Source: Crocinitomix sp. (GTDB taxonomy: Bacteria > Bacteroidota > Bacteroidia > Flavobacteriales_D > Crocinitomicaceae). From it: a stretch of DNA of 10,031 nucleotides. Positions within the stretch are counted from its first letter, which is position 1, and each line of letters opens with the position of its first letter. The notes beneath the pieces are model-generated. The model searched no databases. It was not told the DNA's origin and saw nothing but the letters and a program-made list of their open reading frames with translations. The position numbers were made by a program, and so were the translations under genes. Below, in pieces: positions 1-6,819 of this stretch. The stretch spans positions 1-10,031 of the forward strand of contig JADZFJ010000439.1 of the NCBI GenBank assembly GCA_020849935.1, given 5' to 3'.

Positions 1-1068
1 GATAGGAGGATCAAATGTTAAAATTGGTGGTTCAGTTAAATTGTCACTTACCGTACAACGATCGTAAAGACCTGGAGCTAGCAAAAATGAAGAATCGATG
101 ACAGTGATTGAATGCGAACCCACACACAAATCATCAAAAACATTTAATGCAGTAAAAGGGTTGGGCGCTCCTCCATATCGATAAGAAAACGGACCTGGCG
201 TACCAGATGCAACTACGGTGATTTGTCCATCACACGAATCAAAACATGAAATATCTTCGCCATTATAATCCGAAGTAATTAACAAATTAAGTGTAAAAGG
301 GACATGTGAACATAAAACAGTTGCGTCCTTGGTTTCATCACCGGGACGTAAAAATCTTCTAATTCCTTCTGGGTTTACTGAATCGGATAAGACTAAATAA
401 ATCGCTTTTCCGCCAACATTGATTCCTTTTGAAACATCAAAATTTGTCATTGCCGAAATGTGTGAACCAGTGAAATCTAAGGAATAATCGGCACGTTTTG
501 CATAAATACTTTCGGCATGAACCGTATAACCAGTTGAAACAAAAGAGCCCGAATTAAAATGAATGGATTTAGCTGTTTCCGTTTTTAGGTGGCCAACTAA
601 TACCCAATCTCCTTTTTCAAAGTGGATATTTACATTAAAATCGATGTCGTTCGTCTCAATCCGATTTGAATTTTCGGATTCATTGGCTAAAACTAAATTT
701 CCCGTGAGGTAAAAACCGATGGTTGATCGGATCAAAAGATCTCCTGAAATATTCATGTTTACTAATCCTCCATAAAATGAAAAATAAGGACTTTCAGAAA
801 TGGTTAGATCGTTTATAAAAGTGTTTGCATCAATGCTTACAAGTGAATTAGAAGTCAGATCAGAATTTGCGTCGAAAAATGCGTTGTCATTTTTTGTCGG
901 AATTACGCCAGCGGATGTCCCCCCAGAGGTCGTTGACCAATGACTTCCATCGTGCCAATTTCCAGCGCCATTTACCCAATAGTAGTCGGCAGCGAATGAT
1001 TTATTTGCAGAAATGCCAAACAAGACTAGTCCAGAAACTATCAATAATTGGAAAATTGCATTTCTCAT
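1..1068 (-). CDS. Large secreted surface protein with SprB-like repeat, N-terminal part (partial)
   Basis: Reading the minus strand from ATG at 1068, the frame stays open for 356 codons to the window edge, so the C-terminus lies outside. Residues 1-26 form a signal peptide (basic start, hydrophobic LLIVSGLVLFGIS, likely cleavage after SFA). The mature protein opens with YYWVNGAGNWHDGSHWSTTSGG-like sequence (29-50, with the YWV.G.GNW..G.HW pattern), a motif I recognise from the start of large Bacteroidota surface proteins. Residues 80-230 are short alternating strand-like stretches (NDLTIS, MNISGDLLI, LTGNLVLAN), suggestive of a beta-helix. Residues 272-327 resemble an SprB repeat (CFDSCDGQITVVASG...LCVGSHSITVID), named for the gliding adhesin SprB of Flavobacterium johnsoniae. 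By family logic it would be exported by Sec, then by T9SS, and probably ends in a sorting domain, but that end is not visible. It lies 105 bp downstream of the sprF-like gene on the same strand. Adhesin function is inferred. Confidence 0.5.
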   Translation of the reverse strand, partial: MRNAIFQLLIVSGLVLFGISANKSFAADYYWVNGAGNWHDGSHWSTTSGGTSAGVIPTKNDNAFFDANSDLTSNSLVSIDANTFINDLTISESPYFSFYGGLVNMNISGDLLIRSTIGFYLTGNLVLANESENSNRIETNDIDFNVNIHFEKGDWVLVGHLKTETAKSIHFNSGSFVSTGYTVHAESIYAKRADYSLDFTGSHISAMTNFDVSKGINVGGKAIYLVLSDSVNPEGIRRFLRPGDETKDATVLCSHVPFTLNLLITSDYNGEDISCFDSCDGQITVVASGTPGPFSYRYGGAPNPFTALNVFDDLCVGSHSITVIDSSFLLAPGLYDRCTVSDNLTEPPILTFDPPI

Positions 1069-1087
1069 AGTAGCGTTTTTAAATGTA

Positions 1088-1115
1088 CACTAATTATTCG
1101 CTAAAACAATTAGTG
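1088..1115 (-). other. Inverted repeat / hairpin between sprF-like gene and surface-protein gene
   Basis: The arms CACTAATT (1088-1095) and AATTAGTG (1108-1115) are exact inverted repeats of 8 bases. After one A/C mismatch, two more pairs (TT 1097-1098 with AA 1105-1106) leave a 6-base loop. The element ends 19 bases before the start codon of the minus-strand surface-protein gene. No T-run follows on the minus strand, so it is not a standard intrinsic terminator. It could shape the leader of the surface-protein mRNA, protect an end, or bind a regulator. No clear promoter match was found in this gap. Confidence 0.35.
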
Positions 1116-1173
1116 GTGGGAGAATTTGTAAAACTTTTAATATTTAAACGAATAATAAGCATAAATGGTTGTT

Positions 1174-2118
1174 CTATTCAAATGTTGCACATGAAGTCGT
1201 ACTCGAATTTCCATAATTAGAGCACGAATTAAATCCACCTGTCACCTCATGTGAATACCACATTCCTTTGTTTAATTTTGAAATAATGTAATCAAAAGAA
1301 TATCCAACCGATATAAAATCAAAAAGTTTTACCCTAAATTGTGCGGTAATAGCATCTGTTCGTCGAATTCCTACCCCAATCGAAAATTTATTATCAAGGT
1401 CAAACAGGGCACTTAAATGAAAATCGACCGGCGTGTTTTTAGTTTTGAGCAAAAAGAAAGAAGGGACAAAAGTCCATTTTTTTTCTAGTTTAAATTGTTT
1501 TCCAGCAGTCAGGTAATAGTGTCTTTGTAATTGAGATTCTGGGCCAATTTCATCCAACGAATTTGCGAAAAGATTATACACGGAAAACCCGACATAATTT
1601 CGTTTATCTGCCAACCACACGCCTAATCTTGCATCAGGAAAAATCACAAATGATTGACTACTTTGAGTCATGGCTGGATCGATAAACTCGCTTGTTAGCT
1701 CATTTGCTGAAAAACTTGCTTGTTTAACTCCTATCGATGCTCCGAAGGACAACCTTAAATCTCGATTAATTGGCAAATGGAGTGCATAAGAAGCGTGGGC
1801 TTGTAAAAATGAAAATGGACCAAAAACATCTCTGTTAACCATTGCTCCAATTCCGTGTTTTGGACCTAGTAAATTTCGTTTTTTGCCAAATTTTAATGGC
1901 CCATGTGCATTGATAAACCCTGTTTGCGGGGCTCTGTCAATTCCAACCCACTGTAAGCGATACCCTGTTCGAATATCAATACACGACTTTGTTCCAGCAA
2001 CGGCAGGATTAAAATTAAATTGATTAAATTGATATTGCGTATAATGTTCCGTTTGCTGTCCTATTACAGAAGTTGCAATGAAGAGAAGGCTATATGTTAA
2101 CTGCTTAATTTTTAGCAT
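1174..2118 (-). CDS. PorP/SprF family type IX secretion system outer-membrane protein
   Basis: This 314-residue protein has a signal peptide (about 1-20, ending VIGQ) followed by the family opening HYTQYQFNQFNFNPAVAGT (25-43), the YTQYMFN...NPAYAG-type signature of PorP/SprF proteins. Further family traits are RLQWVGID.APQT (54-66), where an Arg/Gln-Trp motif precedes the first long hairpin, then alternating beta-strands (HASYALHLPI, LRLSFGASIGV, YVGFSVYNLF, FSIGVGIRRTDAI) typical of a 14-strand barrel, and a late strand YSHEVTGGFN (288-297). Length is normal. PorP/SprF proteins sit in the outer membrane with T9SS; SprF of Flavobacterium johnsoniae is needed to export its partner SprB. The gene starts 2 bp after the cargo gene stops, so the two are almost surely cotranscribed and this protein is best read as the cargo's dedicated partner (inference). 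The Cys-containing tail after the last strand (C299, C310) is odd. Confidence 0.93.
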   Translation of the reverse strand: MLKIKQLTYSLLFIATSVIGQQTEHYTQYQFNQFNFNPAVAGTKSCIDIRTGYRLQWVGIDRAPQTGFINAHGPLKFGKKRNLLGPKHGIGAMVNRDVFGPFSFLQAHASYALHLPINRDLRLSFGASIGVKQASFSANELTSEFIDPAMTQSSQSFVIFPDARLGVWLADKRNYVGFSVYNLFANSLDEIGPESQLQRHYYLTAGKQFKLEKKWTFVPSFFLLKTKNTPVDFHLSALFDLDNKFSIGVGIRRTDAITAQFRVKLFDFISVGYSFDYIISKLNKGMWYSHEVTGGFNSCSNYGNSSTTSCATFE

Positions 2119-2120
2119 AA

Positions 2121-3383
2121 TTATCGAATGATATTAACATATCCTTTATACTCAGTATTGGCTGGATCATTTAAATTAATCACGTAATAATAGGTGGAGG
2201 TTGGCAATGGTTTATCTTTAAACAAACCGTCCCACCATTGCTCCTCTTGGGAATAGTTGATTGCGTTAAACACCCTTTGTCCAGATCGATCGTAAATATT
2301 TACTTCCATGTTAGGGAATTTTTCACTGTTTACGATGTGCCATCGATCGTTGATATTGTCTCCGTTTGGCGAGAATGAAGTATAAATGATGAGAACCTCT
2401 CCGACAAAAATTGTTACGCTATCCGTTGAAAAGCACCCGTCATTTTCCATGGTTAAAAAATACGTGGTAGTGGTGGTAGGACTTGCAATTGTATTTAAAC
2501 TGGTGGTACTGGATAAGCTCGAACCTGGCGTCCACGTTGGATCGCCTATTCCTGACCCATTTAAATTTGCTTGAGCTCCTTCATCAATAAATTGATCTGC
2601 TCCAGCTTCTGCTGAAACTGGAATAACCGTAATATTTATTGGATTAGAAGTAGCGGTTTTAGTACAAAAGGCACCACAAGAAATGGTTAAAGAAAGTGCT
2701 CCATTTTCGGTTAGCCCTGCCGTTGTAAAATCATTTTCTAACCCAGAAAAGATGGATCCTCCGTTATAAAACCACTCATAATTGGTCACCTCTTCACAAT
2801 TCTCGATCGTCACAATTATTTCAGACGAAGTTCCTTGACAAATGTCTGTGTCCGCAATGGAAATTGTCACTGTTGGATCTAAAACTTCAACTGCTGTTCC
2901 GCTGATTGAAATGTCGAAATCACATTCAGACGGACCCGTAAAACCTACACTAGTGCCGCTTATTTGAACATAATAGGTTGTATTTGCATCCAGCACGATT
3001 AATTCATTAATATCAAAATCAACGGCGCTTAAGCCGCATGTTGACATGGGGGCATACGGAGTGACACCACAATCGCCTGCTGTTTTAAAAAAAAATGCTT
3101 GTAATTCTTGCCCTAAAGTGGGGTCAGGATTAAAGACTAGATTCGTAAAACTTACCACCGCATTTCCACCCACGCTATTTGTGGTAAACACATACCAAAC
3201 GGTGTTTTCTGGGGTATAACAAAAATTGTAATCCGTCCCTTCGGGTGTCGCTCCAGTGGTTGTTCCAGATAAGGTGATGTCTGGACATAACCGAATCGCG
3301 TCTGAACAATTGTCATTTTCAGGTTGTGAAAGCGCAAAATTACACACAAGTGTTAATAAAATTAGTGTGAATTTTTTTTGCAT
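2121..3383 (-). CDS. T9SS cargo with type B (gliding motility-associated) C-terminal sorting domain
   Basis: This 420-residue exported protein has a signal peptide (about 1-19, KKFTLILLTLVCNFALS). Residues 22-165 start with ENDNCSDAI and hold paired cysteines and VWYVFTT, resembling the beta-sandwich modules found at the N-terminus of many Bacteroidota surface proteins. Residues 170-254 look Ig-like (ICQGTS..., NYEWFYNGG), and 256-327 are PKD-like with a Thr-rich turn (SPTTTTTYFLT). Residues 332-420 are the type B sorting domain: FSPNGDNINDRWHI (337-350), VNIYDRSGQRVF (361-372), WWDG (383-386), STYYYVI (396-402) and a terminal YKGYVNIIR. By family knowledge this domain directs passage through T9SS and attachment to, or release from, the surface, often with help from a neighbouring SprF-like protein, as found here 2 bp downstream. 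No catalytic motif is seen, so a binding or structural role is inferred. It is divergent from pepT across 217 bp. Confidence 0.92.
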   Translation of the reverse strand: MQKKFTLILLTLVCNFALSQPENDNCSDAIRLCPDITLSGTTTGATPEGTDYNFCYTPENTVWYVFTTNSVGGNAVVSFTNLVFNPDPTLGQELQAFFFKTAGDCGVTPYAPMSTCGLSAVDFDINELIVLDANTTYYVQISGTSVGFTGPSECDFDISISGTAVEVLDPTVTISIADTDICQGTSSEIIVTIENCEEVTNYEWFYNGGSIFSGLENDFTTAGLTENGALSLTISCGAFCTKTATSNPINITVIPVSAEAGADQFIDEGAQANLNGSGIGDPTWTPGSSLSSTTSLNTIASPTTTTTYFLTMENDGCFSTDSVTIFVGEVLIIYTSFSPNGDNINDRWHIVNSEKFPNMEVNIYDRSGQRVFNAINYSQEEQWWDGLFKDKPLPTSTYYYVINLNDPANTEYKGYVNIIR

Positions 3384-3519
3384 ATATCGTTCGCTTCCGT
3401 GTTTAGGATGTAAATATACGTAAATAATAGGTGAGGATAAAAGGGTTTAGGCTAAAAATCCTATCAAACTAGATAAGCAAGGGCTTAATGTAGACGAGAA
3501 TCTTTGAAATAGCCATCAA

Positions 3520-3553
3520 TTGATAAAATACGGTAAAAGTTTTTGTAGTTTTG
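3520..3553 (+). promoter_or_regulatory. Bacteroidota-type promoter candidate for pepT
   Basis: A perfect TAnnTTTG -7 element (TAGTTTTG, 3546-3553) lies 23 bases after TTG (3520-3522), the upper end of the 17-23 base spacing known for Flavobacterium sigma-A promoters. Transcription would start near 3560 and give a leader of about 40 bases with no Shine-Dalgarno sequence before the ATG at 3601. The remaining part of the 217-bp divergent gap must serve the minus-strand cargo gene; there I see only an imperfect -7 match. Confidence 0.45.
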
Positions 3554-3600
3554 TCCAAAATTGGATTTTTTGAACCTTTAATCTTGAAAATTTAGACACC

Positions 3601-4854
3601 ATGAACTTAAATGACTACAAATTTACTGTCGAAGAGCGATTTATTAACTACGCAAAAATTGATACGGAATCCGATCCAAATTCGAGTTCTTTTCCTTCAA
3701 CAGAAAAGCAAAAAGACCTTGCAAAAGTCTTGGTTCGTGAACTAATTGAAATTGGGATTGCAGATGCAGAAATGGATGAGTGGGGATACGTCTATGCCAC
3801 GATTCATGCGACTGCTGGTGCAGAAAATGTTCCGACCGTATGTTTTTGTGCGCACATGGACACTGCTCCTGATTGCAGCGGTAAAAATGTTCTTCCAATT
3901 GTTCACAGAAATTATGATGGTGCACCAATTGTTTTACCAGATGACAATTCGCAAGTGATTACCACCGAAAGACATCCCTATTTAAAATCTAAAATTGGAG
4001 ATGATATCATCACCGCCAGTGGCTTAACCTTATTAGGCGCCGACGATAAAGCTGGTGTAGCATGTATTATGGATTTTGCTCATTTTATCGTAAATAATCC
4101 AACCATCTCCCACGGTAAAATTCGAATCTTGTTTACTCCAGATGAAGAAGTTGGACGAGGTGTGGAACACATTGATATGCAACGCTTAAATGCAAATTAT
4201 GGATACACTTTAGATGGCGGTGCTTTAGGTTCGATTGAAGACGAAAGTTTTTCGGCGGATGCGGTAGAAGTAATCATCCATGGGATTAGTGCGCATCCTG
4301 GTTATGCAAAAAATAAACTTGTGAATGCGCTCAAAATTGCAAGTGAATTCATTGAGCAATTGCCAAAAGATTCTTGGTCGCCAGAAACTACTGAAGGTCG
4401 TGAAGGATTCGTTCACCCAACTTCTGTCTCAGGAATCATGGAAAAGGTATCGGTGAAATTTATCATTCGTGACCATGATACAGCTAAATTGGTGGTTTAT
4501 GAAGATCGTTTAAAATCTTTATTAGATCAGGTGATTTCAAAATATAACGGTGTGCATGCCGAATTTAAAGTCACCGAGCAATACCGCAACATGAAAGAAA
4601 TCATTAAAGAGGTGCCTTTTGTAACGGATTATGCGATCGAAGCTATGAAAAGAGCGGGCATCGAACCAAAACCGGTAATTATTCGCGGAGGTACCGATGG
4701 TTCTAGATTATCATTTATGGGCTTACCTTGTCCAAATATTTTTACTGGTGAAATGGGCATTCATTCAAAGCATGAATATGTCAGTGTTCAAGACATGCAA
4801 AAGGCGGTGAAGACCATGGTTCATTTAGTTCAAATTTGGAAAGAAAACGCTTAA
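3601..4854 (+). CDS. pepT: Peptidase T (tripeptide aminopeptidase, M20B zinc peptidase)
   Basis: This is a cytoplasmic di-zinc aminopeptidase that removes the N-terminal residue of tripeptides, the last steps of peptide use and protein turnover. All family motifs are present in 417 residues, close to the usual length of about 410. CAHMDT (83-88) gives zinc ligand H85 and D87; LLGADDKAG (144-152) holds the bridging aspartate; FTPDEEVGRG (178-187) gives the catalytic E182 and ligand E183; YTLDGG (202-207) gives ligand D205; and RGGTDGSRLSFMG plus GIHSKHEYVS near the end give ligand H388. The inserted dimerisation domain starts near 215 and contains GISAHPGYAKNKLVNA (228-243). There is no signal peptide. 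It is monocistronic by context: divergent from the cargo gene and convergent with the PLP enzyme 33 bp away. The start is supported by alignment of the N-terminal RF..YA.I.TES segment with the family. Confidence 0.96.
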   Translation: MNLNDYKFTVEERFINYAKIDTESDPNSSSFPSTEKQKDLAKVLVRELIEIGIADAEMDEWGYVYATIHATAGAENVPTVCFCAHMDTAPDCSGKNVLPIVHRNYDGAPIVLPDDNSQVITTERHPYLKSKIGDDIITASGLTLLGADDKAGVACIMDFAHFIVNNPTISHGKIRILFTPDEEVGRGVEHIDMQRLNANYGYTLDGGALGSIEDESFSADAVEVIIHGISAHPGYAKNKLVNALKIASEFIEQLPKDSWSPETTEGREGFVHPTSVSGIMEKVSVKFIIRDHDTAKLVVYEDRLKSLLDQVISKYNGVHAEFKVTEQYRNMKEIIKEVPFVTDYAIEAMKRAGIEPKPVIIRGGTDGSRLSFMGLPCPNIFTGEMGIHSKHEYVSVQDMQKAVKTMVHLVQIWKENA

Positions 4855-4877
4855 TTTAGCCGTAAAAACGTACTTTT

Positions 4878-4895
4878 TTGGTTGTTTTTAACCAA
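4878..4895. terminator. Weak hairpin in the convergent spacer, possible bidirectional terminator
   Basis: TTGGTT (4878-4883) and AACCAA (4890-4895) form a 6-bp stem around GTTTTT. It sits between converging pepT and the PLP-enzyme gene and covers the latter's stop codon. The stem is AT-rich and no T-run follows directly, although GGTTGTTTTT recurs 20 bases on (4900-4909). Position is the main argument for it. Confidence 0.22.
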
Positions 4896-6051
4896 TTAGG
4901 GTTGTTTTTCGTTTAATTTCACGTAAGGCATTGATCAATATTTCAACGTCTTTTTCGCTATTGTACGGTTCGAGCGACATGCGCAAATAAATTTGTTTGG
5001 TAAAGGTAACTACGGGAATCTCAATTTTATATTCGTCGTACAAAGCAGCTTTCAGTCCCAAAGGATTCGTGGTTGAAATTGGAACACTGCACATTTGCCC
5101 TAAAAAAGTGTCCTCCAAAGGACAGATTAAGTGGCTGTTAAGTTCTTTTGCCAAAATTGGATAATATTGTTGAACCATCGCACGCGACTTTTTAGTTTGA
5201 TCGCTCCAGTGATTCTCCTCTAAAAATTTCAAGCAGGCAGGAGTTGTCAGAAAAGCTGAAAAATCGCGTGTTCCTTGAAATTGGTGATAATCTTGAAATT
5301 GAGAATGGGATGGAAAATCGGATTCATATCCCCAAGAGATTACCAATGGATCGATGTTCGTTTGAAATGATTTTTTAACATATAAAAACGAACTTCCTTT
5401 GGGTGCTAACATCCATTTATGGCAAGCACCTAAATAAACATCAGGATTCAACTTTTTTAAATCTACATCGATATGTGCAGGAGCATGAGCACCATCAATA
5501 ATAACTAACAAACCTAACTCTTTGGCACGGGTGCAAATTTCTTGAACTGGAAAAATCAAGGCTGTTGGACTAGTAATTTGCGACAAGAAAACAATTTTCG
5601 TATTTGCCGTTAATCCACTCCAAAAATCCTCTAAAAATTTTTCAATACTTACCAGCGGTAAATTTATTTTTTGTTGTACATATTTTGCGCCAACTTTATT
5701 GCAATAATATTTCCAGGTCCGGTCAGTTGCGCCATATTCTTGATCTGTTGTCAAAATTTCATCTCCTTCTTTCAGATCTAAACTCTTCACAATCGTATTG
5801 ATTCCAAAGGATGGATTGGTCATATAGATCAAATCATCTGCATCACAATTTAAATAATTTGCCAGTGCCGTTTTTGACTCAGCCAATAATTTTACGCCTG
5901 TTTTGGTAATAAATTGGATAGGCTCTTTTTCCAACATTAATTGATACTGTTGATAAGTGTCAAAGATTGGTTTTGGACACGCACCAAAGGATCCGTGATT
6001 TAAGAAGGTAATTTCATCATTCAGCAAAAATTGATCTTTGATGTTGGCCAT
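4888..6051 (-). CDS. PLP-dependent class V aminotransferase-fold enzyme, isopenicillin-N-epimerase-like
   Basis: This 387-residue protein is a fold-type I PLP enzyme without signal peptide, so cytoplasmic. The opening FLNHGSFGACPKPIFD (17-31) is characteristic of the isopenicillin-N-epimerase-like (CefD-like) group. TNPSFGINT (78-86) corresponds to the phosphate-binding loop, IIDGAHAPAHIDVD (184-197) provides the PLP-ring aspartate D186 and H189, and GACHKWMLAPKGSSFLYV (208-225) carries the Schiff-base lysine K212. FQGTRDFSAFL (258-268) is the G-T-R-D motif that helps hold PLP from the partner subunit, and YLRMSLEPYN (355-364) the carboxylate-binding arginine R357. Length is typical. Bacteria of this group rarely make penicillins, so the annotation name does not fix the substrate; an amino-acid racemase, lyase or desulfurase reaction is possible. 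Neighbours (pepT convergent, peroxidase divergent) do not settle it. No perfect promoter match was seen in the 122-bp divergent gap. Confidence 0.92.
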   Translation of the reverse strand: MANIKDQFLLNDEITFLNHGSFGACPKPIFDTYQQYQLMLEKEPIQFITKTGVKLLAESKTALANYLNCDADDLIYMTNPSFGINTIVKSLDLKEGDEILTTDQEYGATDRTWKYYCNKVGAKYVQQKINLPLVSIEKFLEDFWSGLTANTKIVFLSQITSPTALIFPVQEICTRAKELGLLVIIDGAHAPAHIDVDLKKLNPDVYLGACHKWMLAPKGSSFLYVKKSFQTNIDPLVISWGYESDFPSHSQFQDYHQFQGTRDFSAFLTTPACLKFLEENHWSDQTKKSRAMVQQYYPILAKELNSHLICPLEDTFLGQMCSVPISTTNPLGLKAALYDEYKIEIPVVTFTKQIYLRMSLEPYNSEKDVEILINALREIKRKTTLIG

Positions 6052-6125
6052 ATCCGTTAATTTTTTACTGCGAAGATGTTCATTTTCATCAGCGAATCCA
6101 AATAATCCAATTAATTTTACTGTCC

Positions 6126-6143
6126 AATGAGCAAAATCTCATT
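6126..6143. other. Small inverted repeat in the divergent gap (possible operator)
   Basis: AATGAG (6126-6131) and CTCATT (6138-6143) are exact inverted repeats with a 6-base spacer, CAAAAT. They lie 30 bases before the peroxidase start and 75 bases before the start of the divergent PLP-enzyme gene. The symmetry would suit a dimeric regulator, but 6-base arms arise easily in AT-rich DNA. An imperfect -7 match (TAATTTTA, 6112-6119) just upstream could serve the peroxidase gene. Confidence 0.22.
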
Positions 6144-6173
6144 TGAAACGTTACCTAAGTAAATAATAAATAT

Positions 6174-6692
6174 ATGAAAACGTTAAATTTAATGATCCTC
6201 TTTATGACACTCACAACTTTTGGACAGTCTTCTATACACGATTTTAAGTTTGTTTCTATTACCGGCGAAGAACGTTCTTTTTCGGAATTCAAAGGCAAGA
6301 AAATCTTAATTGTGAATACCGCGTCTGAATGCGGCTTCACTCCTCAGTACGAAGATTTGGAAAAATTACATCAAGCGAAACAAAATGAATTAGTTATTAT
6401 TGGATTTCCTGCAAATAATTTTGGAGGACAAGAGCCAGGTAAAAATAAGGAGATTGCTGCCTTTTGTCAAAAAAATTATGGGGTTACGTTTTTATTAAGC
6501 GAAAAGGTATCTGTGGATGGAGCAGATATTGCCCCACTTTTTAAATGGCTCTGTGCCCAAGAAAATCCAAGTTTTACTGGTCCAATCAAATGGAATTTCG
6601 AAAAATTTTTATTGGACGAAGAAGGGAACTTAATCGACCGTTTTAGAAGTACAGTAAAGCCAACAGCTCAGAAAATTTTAGGAAAAGAATAA
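6174..6692 (+). CDS. Exported glutathione peroxidase family thiol peroxidase
   Basis: This 172-residue protein reduces hydrogen peroxide and lipid hydroperoxides by a thiol mechanism. The N-terminus KTLNLMILFMTLTTFGQS (2-19) is a Sec signal peptide, so the enzyme should act in the periplasm. The thioredoxin-fold core starts at about 21. NTASECGFTPQY (48-59) carries the peroxidatic cysteine C53, encoded as Cys and not selenocysteine; GFPANNFGGQEPG (77-89) carries the active-site glutamine Q86; and KWNFEKFL (139-146) carries W140 and N141, completing the Cys-Gln-Trp-Asn tetrad. FCQKNYGVTF (97-106) places C98 at the resolving-cysteine position known from yeast Gpx3, which points to thioredoxin-like recycling instead of glutathione. 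Typical members have about 160 residues, and the excess is the signal peptide. It is a single gene, followed by a hairpin and by the etf operon promoter. Confidence 0.93.
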   Translation: MKTLNLMILFMTLTTFGQSSIHDFKFVSITGEERSFSEFKGKKILIVNTASECGFTPQYEDLEKLHQAKQNELVIIGFPANNFGGQEPGKNKEIAAFCQKNYGVTFLLSEKVSVDGADIAPLFKWLCAQENPSFTGPIKWNFEKFLLDEEGNLIDRFRSTVKPTAQKILGKE

Positions 6693-6713
6693 GACAAATT
6701 TTAAGTAATTGCT

Positions 6714-6736
6714 GAAAGATTTATACTGAATCTTTC
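6714..6736 (+). terminator. Hairpin downstream of the peroxidase gene, possible terminator
   Basis: GAAAGATT (6714-6721) and AATCTTTC (6729-6736) form a perfect 8-bp stem with a 7-base loop, beginning 22 bases after the peroxidase stop codon and ahead of the etfB promoter. Placement fits transcription termination, but the sequence after the stem (TAAATTGATT) has no solid T-run, so the call is tentative. Confidence 0.38.
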
Positions 6737-6750
6737 TAAATTGATTGGTC

Positions 6751-6784
6751 TTTGATTTTCATTGTTAAATTTTTGGTAAATTTG
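6751..6784 (+). promoter_or_regulatory. Bacteroidota-type promoter candidate for the etfB-etfA-nuclease-transporter operon
   Basis: TTTG (6751-6754) and a perfect -7 element TAAATTTG (6777-6784, TAnnTTTG) are separated by 22 bases, within the known range. Transcription would start near 6791, giving a leader of about 30 bases, A-rich before the ATG (ACATCAAATATATAATAAT) and without Shine-Dalgarno, as is usual in this phylum. Confidence 0.55.
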
Positions 6785-6819
6785 GCTTCTTAAAAAAATA
6801 ACATCAAATATATAATAAT

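Noticed and set aside
867..1070. Plus-strand open frame of 67 codons at the start of the adhesin gene
   Set aside because: It overlaps the minus-strand signal peptide and YWV.G.GNW region, which are convincing; the plus-strand translation looks random.
2386..2574. Plus-strand open frame inside the cargo gene
   Set aside because: It is the mirror of the PKD-like coding region (Val-rich from the Thr codons), has no recognisable domain, and the minus-strand gene is certain.
3448..3475. Imperfect inverted repeat (GTTTAGG ... CCTA-TC-AAAC) upstream of the cargo gene
   Set aside because: It needs a two-base bulge and is AT-rich; a chance match is likely.
4880..4909. Two copies of GGTTGTTTTT 20 bases apart near the convergent spacer
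   Set aside because: Only ten bases, partly inside the coding end of the PLP-enzyme gene; not enough for a repeat element.
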